A DNA stretch of 64,000 bases from Clostridiales bacterium. Its GTDB lineage: Bacteria > Bacillota > Clostridia > Oscillospirales > UBA644. The notes under the pieces are model-generated. The model searched no databases, was not told the origin of the DNA, and was given only the letters and a program-made list of their open reading frames with translations. Position 1 is the stretch's first letter. Each line of letters begins with the position of its first letter. A program made the translations under genes and the position numbers. Positions 24,583 to 33,383 of this stretch are shown here, piece after piece. The DNA is taken from assembly GCA_016281915.1 (NCBI GenBank), contig JAEEJO010000037.1:1-64000 (forward strand), in the 5' to 3' direction.

Positions 24583-25201
24583 TATCAACACGGAAGCATA
24601 TGAAAATGTAAACGCAAACGCTCCTGCGGTAAAAGAACGTCCCGTAAAAAAACCGGAAAACGAGATCGTTACTCTTTCGTTCCGTCTTATGATAATCATA
24701 GCTGCTGTCGTTCTGATGCTTGCTGTCGTCAACGCTTTAACGAAGGACAAAATAGCCGAAAATGAAAAGAAGGCGAACGACGAGGCAAGAGCTGCCCTTT
24801 TCCCGGAGGCGACAAGCTTCACACCGATGTCCGTAAGCCTTTCTGACGACCTTGCAAAATACGTAGGCGAGATATATGAGGCTGCCGGCGGACAGGGAAG
24901 TTCGGGTTACTGCGTAAATGTTTCCAACAACGGATTCGGCGGCAAGATAAACATGATCGTGGGCGTTTCGACGGACGGACTGATAACCGGAGTTAAGGTA
25001 ATCACTCATGAGGAGACTGCCGGCGTAGGCGAACGTATCATATCGAACGGATCGATCCTTTCGCAGTTTGTAAACGTTTCTTCAAGCTCAATATCATCTG
25101 TTGAAGCAATAACAGGAGCATCCGTAACTTCGAATGCGATCATAGAAGGCGTTAAGAAAGCTTTGCAGGCAGTAGCGCCTATTATAGACGGAGGTTATTG
25201 A
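24569..25201 (+). CDS. rnfG: Rnf complex subunit G
   Basis: A flavoprotein subunit with one N-terminal membrane helix (about 36-56) and an extracytoplasmic FMN domain. The covalent FMN threonine is Thr187 in ITGASVTSNA, the S/TGAxxT motif of RnfG/NqrC. The 210 residues are typical. It starts inside the rnfD 3' end and rnfE follows one base after its stop, so translation is coupled. Confidence 0.95.
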   Translation: MMLNDINTEAYENVNANAPAVKERPVKKPENEIVTLSFRLMIIIAAVVLMLAVVNALTKDKIAENEKKANDEARAALFPEATSFTPMSVSLSDDLAKYVGEIYEAAGGQGSSGYCVNVSNNGFGGKINMIVGVSTDGLITGVKVITHEETAGVGERIISNGSILSQFVNVSSSSISSVEAITGASVTSNAIIEGVKKALQAVAPIIDGGY

Positions 25202-25202
25202 T

Positions 25203-25829
25203 ATGGCTGCAAAAAAGAAAAAAGTATCGTATCTCAATATCCTCAAAGAAGGAATAATAACAAAAAACCCGACGTTTATTCAGCTGCTGGGTATGTGCCC
25301 GACACTTGCGGTCACAACTACCGTTGCAAACGGAATAGGAATGGGTCTTTCGGCAACGTTCGTTCTCATATGTTCCAATTTCTTTATTTCGGTGCTGAGA
25401 AAGTTTATTCCAAATAAAATAAGAATAGCGTCTTATATTGTTATCATTGCAGGATTCGTATCCGCGGTGGAAATGATAATAAAAGCGTGGCTGCCCGATC
25501 TTGCAAACTCTCTGGGACTTTTCATCCCGCTTATAGTTGTTAACTGTATAATACTTGCAAGAGCTGAAGCGTTTGCGTCCAAGAACGCTCCCCTGCCCTC
25601 TGCGACAGACGGTTTTGCATGCGGACTGGGATTCACTATCGCCCTCACGATCATTTCGACCGTCCGCGAGCTTATAGGCAGCGGTTCGATTTTCGGCGTG
25701 AATATTCTCGGTCAAAACTACTCTCCCGCGCTTATAATAATTCTTCCCGCAGGCGGATTTCTCGTTCTGGGATTTCTTATTGCGCTCGTGCAGTATATTA
25801 TGTCAAAGCTCGAAAGGAGGAGCGAATAA
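25203..25829 (+). CDS. rnfE: Rnf complex subunit E
   Basis: A six-helix membrane subunit of 208 residues, homologous to RnfA. PTFIQLLGMCPTLAVTTT near the start carries the conserved cysteine thought to ligate a membrane-embedded 2Fe-2S cluster with RnfA, and a second cysteine lies in VVNCIILARAEAFAS. The stop is directly followed by rnfA. Confidence 0.95.
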   Translation: MAAKKKKVSYLNILKEGIITKNPTFIQLLGMCPTLAVTTTVANGIGMGLSATFVLICSNFFISVLRKFIPNKIRIASYIVIIAGFVSAVEMIIKAWLPDLANSLGLFIPLIVVNCIILARAEAFASKNAPLPSATDGFACGLGFTIALTIISTVRELIGSGSIFGVNILGQNYSPALIIILPAGGFLVLGFLIALVQYIMSKLERRSE

Positions 25830-26414
25830 ATGCTTAATCTCCTTGTGATCTCAATTAACGCGATACTTATCGAAAACTTCGTACTGGTAAAATTCCTCGG
25901 CTGCTGCCCTTTCCTGGGTGTATCGAAGAAAAGTGAGACGGCGCTGGGTATGGGCATTGCCGTTGTTTTCACAATGACGATCGCCTCTGCGATGACATGG
26001 CTTTTCAATGAGTTTATTTTAAAGCCGTTTGACCTTGAATACCTTCAGACGATAGCATTCATCGCAATAATCGCTACGCTTGTGCAGATAATCGAAATGT
26101 TTTTGCAAAAAAGCATCCCCTCTCTTTATTCGGCACTCGGTATTTATCTGCCTCTGATAACGACTAACTGCGCGGTTCTCGGCGTTGCACTGCTGAACAT
26201 AAACAACGAATATGACTTTATAACTTCTGTTGTCTACGGTTTTTCCGCAGGCGTGGGATTTCTTGTTGCCATACTTCTTTTATCGGCGATACGCGAAAGG
26301 ATCGCATATTCCGATATTCCCAAACCCTTCAGAGGATTTCCGATCGTGCTTATTGCCGCGGCGCTCCTGAGCATATCATTCATGGGGTTCCAGGGACTCA
26401 AACTTCCGTTCTGA
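25830..26414 (+). CDS. rnfA: Rnf complex subunit A
   Basis: A 194-residue six-helix membrane subunit. VLVKFLGCCPFLGVSKK and TTNCAVLGVALLN are the family signatures with the conserved cysteines that face those of RnfE. It starts immediately after rnfE; a GGAGG in the rnfE end serves it. Together they form the ion-conducting core of the complex. Confidence 0.96.
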   Translation: MLNLLVISINAILIENFVLVKFLGCCPFLGVSKKSETALGMGIAVVFTMTIASAMTWLFNEFILKPFDLEYLQTIAFIAIIATLVQIIEMFLQKSIPSLYSALGIYLPLITTNCAVLGVALLNINNEYDFITSVVYGFSAGVGFLVAILLLSAIRERIAYSDIPKPFRGFPIVLIAAALLSISFMGFQGLKLPF

Positions 26415-26454
26415 AAACGGGCGAATGAAATATTTAACATGGGAGTAAATTCGG

Positions 26455-27357
26455 ATGGATTTCGTTCAGATACTGTTAACGGTTTTGATAATGGCGGTTT
26501 TCGGACTGATACTCGGTCTTCTTGCCGCACTTGCAAGCAAATTCCTTTCTGTAAAAAAAGATGAACGCATTGACCTTATTGTTGATCAGCTGCCAAAAGC
26601 CAACTGCGGCGGATGCGGATATACCGGATGCGAGGCATATGCAAAGGCTATAGTATCAGAAGGCGCGCCGGTAAACAAATGCCCCGTAGGCGGGGATTCG
26701 GTAGCGGCTGCGGTTGCAAAGGTAATGGGCGTTGAATCGAAAAAAACGGTAAGAATGAGAGCGCAGGTCCTTTGCAGCGGAACGACAACTCTCGCAAACA
26801 GAAAATACAATTATGTGGGACTTGAAGACTGTCTCTCTGTTGCAAAACTCGGAAACGGCCCGAAAGAATGTCCCTACGGATGCATCGGGCTAGGAACGTG
26901 TGTAAAGGCCTGCCAGTTCGGCGCAATAAAGGTTGAGAACGGCGTTGCCGTTGTAGAATATGAAAAATGTCACGCGTGCGGTATGTGCGTTTCGGCATGT
27001 CCGCAAAAGCTTATTCAGCTTCTGCCGTTTGACACTGAAATATGGGTCGGCTGCAGATCGCACGACAAGGGTCCCGTAGTAAGGAACCTTTGCAAGGTTG
27101 GATGTATAGGATGCGGCATCTGCGCGAAAAACTGTCCTGCAGGCGCAATCACGGTAAATGAGAGCGTAGCGCAGATAGATTATGAAAAATGCATCAACTG
27201 CGGAACTTGCGTTGAAAAATGTCCGAGAAAGATAATCTGGTCAGGTAAAGTTCAGATGTCGCTCGGAGATACGATAGCAAACGAGCTTATTCCGGACGCT
27301 GCGGAAGTAAAAAGAAGACGTCAGAGAACCGACGACACACCGGCTGAAAAGCAATGA
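26455..27357 (+). CDS. rnfB: Rnf complex subunit B (ferredoxin-accepting)
   Basis: Accepts electrons from reduced ferredoxin. The 300-residue protein has an N-terminal membrane helix (about 5-28), an Fe-S domain with CGGCGYTGC (Cys51, 54, 59) and Cys76, then several 4Fe-4S motifs: CPYGCIGLGTCVKAC, CHACGMCVSACP, CIGCGICAKNCP and CINCGTCVEKCP. This number of clusters is usual for clostridial RnfB. Its TGA stop overlaps the ATG of a 52-codon gene not in the ORF track. Confidence 0.96.
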   Translation: MDFVQILLTVLIMAVFGLILGLLAALASKFLSVKKDERIDLIVDQLPKANCGGCGYTGCEAYAKAIVSEGAPVNKCPVGGDSVAAAVAKVMGVESKKTVRMRAQVLCSGTTTLANRKYNYVGLEDCLSVAKLGNGPKECPYGCIGLGTCVKACQFGAIKVENGVAVVEYEKCHACGMCVSACPQKLIQLLPFDTEIWVGCRSHDKGPVVRNLCKVGCIGCGICAKNCPAGAITVNESVAQIDYEKCINCGTCVEKCPRKIIWSGKVQMSLGDTIANELIPDAAEVKRRRQRTDDTPAEKQ

Positions 27358-27512
27358 TTTTCAAAAGACAAAAAAACTATAAATACAAACCGGAAAAAAA
27401 ACCGCTGACGGGTAAAAGGATCGCGCTTTATGCCGTGATCGCCGTTCTCCTATTTGTCCTCGGTTTTTTTTCGGCGTATCCTATTATGATACTGGTAGGT
27501 ATGTTTTCATGA
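27354..27512 (+). CDS. Small Rnf-linked membrane protein, 52 residues
   Basis: Too short for the ORF track. It opens with ATG overlapping the rnfB stop (ATGA) and ends with a TGA overlapping the next gene's ATG (ATGA), so it is in a perfect translationally coupled chain. The protein has a Lys-rich N-terminus (MIFKRQKNYKYKPEKKP) and one long hydrophobic stretch, LYAVIAVLLFVLGFFSAYPI, ending near the C-terminus. The positive-inside rule puts the basic head in the cytoplasm. I do not recognise a family. It could be an accessory subunit of Rnf or a membrane anchor for the protein encoded next. Confidence 0.8.
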   Translation: MIFKRQKNYKYKPEKKPLTGKRIALYAVIAVLLFVLGFFSAYPIMILVGMFS

Positions 27513-29062
27513 ACGCTGTAATAAACGGTAAAAAAATAACATTTGAAAAAGGACAGACACTGCTTGAAATACTTGGCAATTCCGGAATAACGCTTGACGC
27601 GCCCTGCGGCGGAAGAGGCGTTTGCGGCAAGTGCAAAGTAGCTGCAAGAGGTGTTCTTTCAGCGATGAGCGCAAAAGAGCGTGAGCATCTTACCGAAAAC
27701 GAAATAAAAAACGGCGTTCGTCTCGCATGTTACTGCCGCGCAGACGGCGAATTTGAGCTGACGACGTCGGATTCGTTTTATGAGATACAAACATCGGCGG
27801 AGCATACGGAATTCGACCTTTGCCCCGACGAGGAAACCGTAAACTTCGCAAAAAAGGCAGGATCCGCCCTCGGGATCGCCGTTGATATAGGTACAACGAC
27901 GGTAGTTGCGGTTCTCTACGATCTTATCTCCGGCAAAAAGCTTTTTGAAACCTCCGCTATAAATGCACAGAAGACATTCGGAGCAGACGTAATGTCAAGA
28001 ATAGGTTTCGCTCTTGATAACGAAAACGGAGATGAAACGCTTCAGAACGCGATCATCGGGCAGATAAACGGAATGATACGCCTGTCCGGATCAGATCGGA
28101 GCAAAATATTCAGAATATTCATATGCGGCAACACAACTATGCAGCTGACCGCTTCAAGGCTTTCTATAAAATCGCTCGGCGCAGTTCCGTTTGAGCCTCT
28201 TTCATATTTCGGTTGTTTCTTTGATGCAGTAAAACTCGGATATGAAGCGGAAAACGCAAAAGTTTACTTTATGCCGTGCTGCGGAGGCTTTTTCGGCGGA
28301 GATGCCGTTGCATGCATGCTTCCGTGCGGATACGGAAACGGAGACGGCAGAACGAAATTCATAGCGGATATCGGAACAAACGGAGAGCTCTCGCTTGAAA
28401 CGAAGGACGGGATATACGGATGCTCCACCGCGGCGGGCCCCGCCTTTGAGGGTGCCTGCATACGCTTCGGTACGGGAAGCGTTGAGGGCGCAATAAACGG
28501 AGTTAAGGCAAACGATGAAATGCCGAACGGATTTGAGCTGAGAACGATCGGAGGCAAAGCTCCTGCCGGCATATGCGGTTCAGGACTTATAGATATAGTG
28601 AATATCTGTCTTGAAAAAGGGTTGATAGACGAATCGGGACATATTGATGATGACTGCCCCGAATTTGAGGGAGACAGTGCGGTCGAGATAACGGACGGTA
28701 TTTATCTTACGCAGAAAGACGTAAGGGAAATACAGCTTGCAAAATCAGCGATCTGCGCCGGAACAATCGTTCTGAACGGAATGCTGAAATCCAAAGAAAC
28801 GCCTGAAGTAAGCATTGCGGGCGGATTCGGAACGGCGATCAATCTTGAAAGCGCAAAAGGAATAGGACTTCTTCCCGAAAATTACTGCAACGGAGCAAAA
28901 GCCGTAGGCAATGCGGCTCTTGCGGGAACAACAATGGCTCTGCTTTCCGAAAAGTGCAGAAAAAAAGCCGAAAAGCTTGCAAAGAAAGTTACGATACTCG
29001 ATCTTTCCACAGACCCCGTATTCCAGGACGAATATATCGAAAATATGATATTTGATATATGA
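27509..29062 (+). CDS. RACo-like 2Fe-2S/ASKHA protein (DUF4445)
   Basis: A 517-residue protein. Residues 1-90 are a 2Fe-2S ferredoxin domain with Cys33, Cys39 and Cys42 in CGGRGVCGKC and a further Cys74 or Cys76 in LACYC. From about residue 115 there is an ASKHA ATPase-type fold, with GIAVDIGTTTVVAVLYD and the later GICGSGLIDIV. This is the architecture of reductive activators of corrinoid proteins (RACo/RamA-like, DUF4445). Known relatives restore Co(I) in methyltransferase corrinoid proteins using ATP. No corrinoid protein is beside it here; instead it ends the rnf chain, suggesting it draws electrons from the same pool. Confidence 0.88.
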   Translation: MNAVINGKKITFEKGQTLLEILGNSGITLDAPCGGRGVCGKCKVAARGVLSAMSAKEREHLTENEIKNGVRLACYCRADGEFELTTSDSFYEIQTSAEHTEFDLCPDEETVNFAKKAGSALGIAVDIGTTTVVAVLYDLISGKKLFETSAINAQKTFGADVMSRIGFALDNENGDETLQNAIIGQINGMIRLSGSDRSKIFRIFICGNTTMQLTASRLSIKSLGAVPFEPLSYFGCFFDAVKLGYEAENAKVYFMPCCGGFFGGDAVACMLPCGYGNGDGRTKFIADIGTNGELSLETKDGIYGCSTAAGPAFEGACIRFGTGSVEGAINGVKANDEMPNGFELRTIGGKAPAGICGSGLIDIVNICLEKGLIDESGHIDDDCPEFEGDSAVEITDGIYLTQKDVREIQLAKSAICAGTIVLNGMLKSKETPEVSIAGGFGTAINLESAKGIGLLPENYCNGAKAVGNAALAGTTMALLSEKCRKKAEKLAKKVTILDLSTDPVFQDEYIENMIFDI

Positions 29063-29087
29063 TTTATACAGACGGTGACCTGAAATA

Positions 29088-30416
29088 ATGAGCACACACG
29101 CTGATTTTTACGAAAAAATAAAGGCATACGGAGAAAATGAAACGATCCGCCGATTTCACATGCCCGGGCATAAAGGAAAAACCGTATATTTCGGAACGGA
29201 CATAGCAAAATACGACGTTACCGAAACAGATAAAACGGATAATCTCTTTTTTCCGCAAGCCGAGCTTAAAGAAGCAGAAGAAAGAGCGGCAAGACTTTTC
29301 GGCGTGAAAAAGACCGTATTTACCGCCGGAGGAGCTACCGCGGGAAACCAGACGGCGCTCTCCTTTTTTGCGGGGAGAAAAGTACTGTTTGAAAGAAACG
29401 TCCATATCTCCGCACTGAATGCCGCAATGCTTCTCGATATAACGCCTGTATTTGTATACAACGAATTTGACTGTTCCACAGGTGTTGTTCTGCCTGTAAC
29501 GGCAAGTGCGGTAAAAGCCGGACTTGATGAAGAAAAAGATATTGCGGCTGTTTTTTTGACGTCACCGAATTATTACGGACTTTGCGCAGATCTGACGAAG
29601 ATAAAAAAGGTCTGCGAAGAACGAAATGTGATGCTTATAGTTGATAACTCACACGGAGCGCATCTTGTTTTTTTTGAAAACGCCCCTGGAATGACCGTTT
29701 ACGGCAGTCACTGCGCAGATATCACGGTTGATTCCGCACATAAAACGCTGCCCGCGCTCACCGGCGCGGCGATGATACATTTTAATTACGAGATTTCCCG
29801 CGAGGAGATCTGCGCGCATATGCTTGCGTTTGTTTCTACAAGTCCTTCATTTCTCATCCTTTCGTCTCTTGACTTCGCTTGCAGCTGGTGCGAAAGAAAC
29901 AAAGACAGATTTATGCCGGCGAAATTGCGCACAGACGAATTGAGATCAGCGCTTGAAAAATCAGGCATTATTACAGTAAAGTCAGCGATAAGCGATCCGC
30001 TCAGGATCTGCATCGCCGCAGGAAATGCCGAGGAAATAAACGCAATGCTTCAAGACAAAGGAATAATTCCGGAAATGCAGTCGGGAAACTGTATAGTTTT
30101 TATGATATCCCCCTTCAACGAAGAAGACGATTTTTATGCGCTTGAGTCCGCTTTTATGAATATAAAAACCGATGAGCCGCATCAATGCGATAAAGCATTT
30201 CCGAAAGCGAAGATCGTATGTCCGCAAAAAAAGGCGTTTTTTTCGCCGACAATCGAGACCTCGGTTGAAAGCTCTGTCGGTATGACTGCGGCAAGAGCTG
30301 TTATCCCCTACCCGCCCGGAGTTCCGATACTGATACCGGGCGAAACAATTACGCGGGAGACTGCGGAATACCTGATAGCGAATAATACTGAAAAGGTGAC
30401 TGTGTGTGAGATTTGA
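29088..30416 (+). CDS. Orn/Lys/Arg decarboxylase family (YaaO-like)
   Basis: A 442-residue PLP enzyme of fold type I. FHMPGHKGK at the start and the Schiff-base motif DSAHKTLPALTGAAM identify the Orn/Lys/Arg decarboxylase group. PYPPGVPILIPGE near the end is its C-terminal motif. Short Firmicutes members lack the N-terminal wing domain of the E. coli enzymes. The position before holB matches B. subtilis yaaO. The substrate (arginine, lysine or ornithine) is not decidable by eye. It overlaps holB by 11 bases. Confidence 0.88.
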   Translation: MSTHADFYEKIKAYGENETIRRFHMPGHKGKTVYFGTDIAKYDVTETDKTDNLFFPQAELKEAEERAARLFGVKKTVFTAGGATAGNQTALSFFAGRKVLFERNVHISALNAAMLLDITPVFVYNEFDCSTGVVLPVTASAVKAGLDEEKDIAAVFLTSPNYYGLCADLTKIKKVCEERNVMLIVDNSHGAHLVFFENAPGMTVYGSHCADITVDSAHKTLPALTGAAMIHFNYEISREEICAHMLAFVSTSPSFLILSSLDFACSWCERNKDRFMPAKLRTDELRSALEKSGIITVKSAISDPLRICIAAGNAEEINAMLQDKGIIPEMQSGNCIVFMISPFNEEDDFYALESAFMNIKTDEPHQCDKAFPKAKIVCPQKKAFFSPTIETSVESSVGMTAARAVIPYPPGVPILIPGETITRETAEYLIANNTEKVTVCEI

Positions 30417-31341
30417 CGGACTTATCGGCAATTACGGAATAAAAAAGACGCTGAATACGCCTTTTCACGCATATATAATTCATGGTCCGAAGGGTTCGGG
30501 CAAACACACGCTTGAAAGGATACTGACGGCGTCTCTTCTGTGCCGGAGCGAGGATAAGCCGTGCGGGAAATGCTCTCAGTGCAAAAAATATTATTCGGGC
30601 AATCACGTTGACGTTTCATATATTCCCACAGATATGAAGGTCAAAGATTTCCGCGAAAAGTTGAAAGACGCATCTTATCTTCCGAACGAGGCGGAACACA
30701 GGGTATTTGTTTTTTACGACGCCGACAAGCTTTCGGTTGCATGTCAGAATGCGCTTCTGAAAATCGTGGAAGAACCTCCGTCAGGCTCCGTTTTTATTTT
30801 TCTTACCGAAAATGCGGGAGCAATGCTTGCCACAATTCGCTCACGCTGCAAAATGATAGCAATGGAACCGGTAAGTGAAGATGAAATATACGCCTATCTG
30901 CAAACCTCAGCATATGCAGGCGTACCTGACGAGAAAAAAAGAGCGGCAATAGCATTTTCAGACGGATATATAGGCGCTGCGCTCGATTTTTTATCGAAAA
31001 AAAAATCAGACGTATATTCAAAATGCCAAAACTTTGCAGATGCACTGATAAACAACCGTATGATCGAGGCGATCAGGCTTTCAACGTTTAAGAAACGTGA
31101 AGATCTTGTCGAATTCACAAAAGAGCTTTACGATTATTTTACGGTCCACATGCGTTCCTTAAAGTCGGGAACAACGGAAGGGCTGAATGAAAACGTCATC
31201 GCTCTCGGTCAGGAAAAGCTGGCACGGCTGTGCGTCAGACTTGACAAGCTGCAGGAAAAGGCAAATGCAAACGTAAATATTTCGCTTTTCTCGACTGCAA
31301 TAATCGCAAACTGTCTTCCGATAATACGGGAAAAGCAATAA
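30406..31341 (+). CDS. holB: DNA polymerase III subunit delta'
   Basis: A clamp-loader subunit of 311 residues. It has a degenerate P-loop region GPKGSGKHTLER, the zinc-binding cysteines in CRSEDKPCGKCSQCKKY, the arginine-rich IRSRCKMIAMEP and a C-terminal helical collar. The start is GTG (GTGAGATTTGAC) overlapping the upstream gene. The context holB-yaaT-trmN6-rsmI is conserved in Firmicutes. The tmk gene usually found just upstream is absent here. Confidence 0.92.
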   Translation: MRFDGLIGNYGIKKTLNTPFHAYIIHGPKGSGKHTLERILTASLLCRSEDKPCGKCSQCKKYYSGNHVDVSYIPTDMKVKDFREKLKDASYLPNEAEHRVFVFYDADKLSVACQNALLKIVEEPPSGSVFIFLTENAGAMLATIRSRCKMIAMEPVSEDEIYAYLQTSAYAGVPDEKKRAAIAFSDGYIGAALDFLSKKKSDVYSKCQNFADALINNRMIEAIRLSTFKKREDLVEFTKELYDYFTVHMRSLKSGTTEGLNENVIALGQEKLARLCVRLDKLQEKANANVNISLFSTAIIANCLPIIREKQ

Positions 31342-31383
31342 TATGGCTATAATCTATAAATAAATTCAGAAAGAAGCAGACAG

Positions 31384-32253
31384 ATGGAATTAGTGGAAAT
31401 AGTCGGCGTAAGATTCAAAAGCGTCGGAAAAATATATTATTTCGATCCTTGCGGAAACGAATTTCATAAAGGGGAACGGGTTATAGTTGAAACGATACGC
31501 GGACTGGAGATAGGCACGGTCGTTGTTGAAAACAGAACCACCGAAAAACTCGAGAAATTCACGCCGCTCTCCCCTGTTGTCAGACTTGCAACGGAAGAAG
31601 ACATAGAAACGGACAGACAAAACAGGGAAAAAGAGAAGGCTGCGATAGCGATTTTTGAAGAAAAAACCGCTAAACACGGGCTGGAGATGAATCTTGTAGA
31701 CGTTGAATATTCGTTTGACAACAATAAAATCATTTTCTTCTTCGTTGCAGACGGCAGAGTAGACTTCAGAGAGCTTGTAAAAGATCTCGCATCGGTATTC
31801 AAAACGAGGATCGAGCTCCGACAGATAGGAGTAAGGGACGAAACAAGGATGATCGGCGGTCTTGGCATATGCGGAAGAAAAGTTTGCTGCGCAAGTTTTC
31901 TGAGCGAATTTACGCCTGTTTCGGTAAAGATGGCAAAAGACCAGTCGCTGTCAACAAATCCGCAGAAGATCTCGGGAACTTGCGGCAAGCTGATATGCTG
32001 TCTGAATTTTGAGGAAGCGGTCTATGAAGAAGCGTATGAAACTATGCCACGGGCAGGATACACGGTAAAAACGCCCGACGGTCAGGGCACGGTCGTTGAG
32101 GTGAACGTTTTAACTTCGACCGTCAGAGTAAATATAGGAACGGACCGCAATCAGGATATACGTCCGTATAACGCTGCAGACGTAAAAACGATAAGCAAAA
32201 ACGCAGAAGAAGAGAATAATACCGAGCTTGAAGCCATCGCAGACGAAGAATAA
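31384..32253 (+). CDS. yaaT: PSP1-domain protein YaaT
   Basis: A 289-residue protein with the PSP1 C-terminal domain. EIVGVRFKSVGKIYYFDP begins it, and the centre carries GGLGICGRKVCCASFL and SGTCGKLICCLNFE, whose cysteines can hold iron-sulfur or metal. In B. subtilis YaaT is part of the RicA-RicF-RicT (YmcA-YlbF-YaaT) complex, which affects RNase Y and phosphorelay control of sporulation and competence. It sits 42 bases after holB. The acidic tail is variable. Confidence 0.93.
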   Translation: MELVEIVGVRFKSVGKIYYFDPCGNEFHKGERVIVETIRGLEIGTVVVENRTTEKLEKFTPLSPVVRLATEEDIETDRQNREKEKAAIAIFEEKTAKHGLEMNLVDVEYSFDNNKIIFFFVADGRVDFRELVKDLASVFKTRIELRQIGVRDETRMIGGLGICGRKVCCASFLSEFTPVSVKMAKDQSLSTNPQKISGTCGKLICCLNFEEAVYEEAYETMPRAGYTVKTPDGQGTVVEVNVLTSTVRVNIGTDRNQDIRPYNAADVKTISKNAEEENNTELEAIADEE

Positions 32254-32284
32254 AGGAAAACTTTTAAAAAATCTGCAAAAACTA

Positions 32285-32313
32285 TTGCAAATACGATTAA
32301 AATATGGTAATAT
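32285..32313 (+). promoter_or_regulatory. Promoter of small ferredoxin gene
   Basis: TTGCAA and TAATAT are separated by 17 bases with TGG before the -10, about 37 bases upstream of the ferredoxin ATG. This gives the ferredoxin its own start inside the conserved block. Confidence 0.7.
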
Positions 32314-32350
32314 ATAATTTGAAATCATCAGCAAGGAGGTCTTTTCTATT

Positions 32351-32524
32351 ATGGCACATGTAATTACAGATGAATGCCTGTCTTGCGGCGCATGCCAGGC
32401 TGAATGTCCCGTTGACGCTATCTCCGAGGGAGACGGCAAATTTGTTATCGATCCCGAGCTCTGCATCGACTGCGGCGCTTGCGAATCAGTATGCCCCGTC
32501 GGCGCTCCGAAACAGGAAGACTGA
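32351..32524 (+). CDS. 2[4Fe-4S] ferredoxin, 57 residues
   Basis: Missed by the ORF track because it is short. It has two complete 4Fe-4S motifs, CLSCGACQAECPVDAI and CIDCGACESVCPVGAP, in the standard clostridial ferredoxin layout. A strong AAGGAGG stands 11 bases upstream. It is an obvious soluble electron carrier for Rnf, Nfn and other ferredoxin enzymes. It is placed between yaaT and trmN6, where most Firmicutes have no such gene, and has its own promoter. Confidence 0.96.
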   Translation: MAHVITDECLSCGACQAECPVDAISEGDGKFVIDPELCIDCGACESVCPVGAPKQED

Positions 32525-32657
32525 TTAAGCGGGTATAACAGAAAAAGCGGTTACCCAAGGCCGCTTGAAATAAGGATACATTTTCATGCGTTCTTTTTTC
32601 AGGCAGTCGAAGGAGCCGCTTTTAATTAAATCGACTTTTTTCAGAAGGGTTCCGCAT

Positions 32658-33380
32658 ATGGCGATACGCCTTGACGATCTTTGCATAAACGGTTATAAAA
32701 TATATCAGGACGACGCCGGATTCCGTTTCGGAACCGACGCTGTTCTGCTCGCCTGGTTTGCGGGAATAAAAAAATTCACAAATTCCGCAGATCTTTGTTC
32801 GGGCAACGGAGTAATCCCCGTTATTCTTTCAACGCACGCGTGCTGCAAAGAAGCGAGAGGATACGAGATCCGGAAAGATCAGGTCGAACTTGCGAAAATG
32901 ACCGCAAAGTATAACGGAATAGATGACAAGGTTTCCTTTTTCGTCAGGGACATACGGAAGATCTCTGCCGACGAGGCCTTTCCCTGTGCATATTTCGATC
33001 TTGTGACCGTAAACCCTCCTTATATGACGGAAAACTCCGGCTTTGTCAGCAAGGATCTCGGATTTGCGAGGACTGAAATAACGTGCGGGCTTTGCGACGT
33101 TATAAATGCGGCGGTCGTCCTTCTTAAAAACGGAGGACGTTTTTGCATGGTAAACAAACCTGACAGGCTGACAGACGCAATTTGTCTTATGCGTGAAAAG
33201 AAACTCGAACCGAAAAGGCTTGTATTCGTATCTCCAAGATGCGGGAAAAAGCCCGAACTTTTCCTTATAGAAGGGATAAAAAACGGAAAACCGGGACTTT
33301 TTTGTGAGCCTGTGCTGGAAATATACGGGAAAGACGGGAAATACACCGACACGCTTGAAAAAATATACGGAAGAAAATAA
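32658..33380 (+). CDS. trmN6: tRNA1(Val) (adenine37-N6)-methyltransferase
   Basis: A 240-residue SAM-dependent methyltransferase, the YabB/YfiC type. FGTDAVLLAWFAG, then LCSGNGVIPVILS (SAM loop) and the catalytic VNPPYM motif for adenine N6 methylation, are all present. I start at the ATG at 32658 (eight bases after AAGGG); the ORF's first 24 residues are not family-like. It is followed 3 bases later by rsmI as in other Firmicutes. Confidence 0.9.
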   Translation: MAIRLDDLCINGYKIYQDDAGFRFGTDAVLLAWFAGIKKFTNSADLCSGNGVIPVILSTHACCKEARGYEIRKDQVELAKMTAKYNGIDDKVSFFVRDIRKISADEAFPCAYFDLVTVNPPYMTENSGFVSKDLGFARTEITCGLCDVINAAVVLLKNGGRFCMVNKPDRLTDAICLMREKKLEPKRLVFVSPRCGKKPELFLIEGIKNGKPGLFCEPVLEIYGKDGKYTDTLEKIYGRK

Positions 33381-33383
33381 ATC

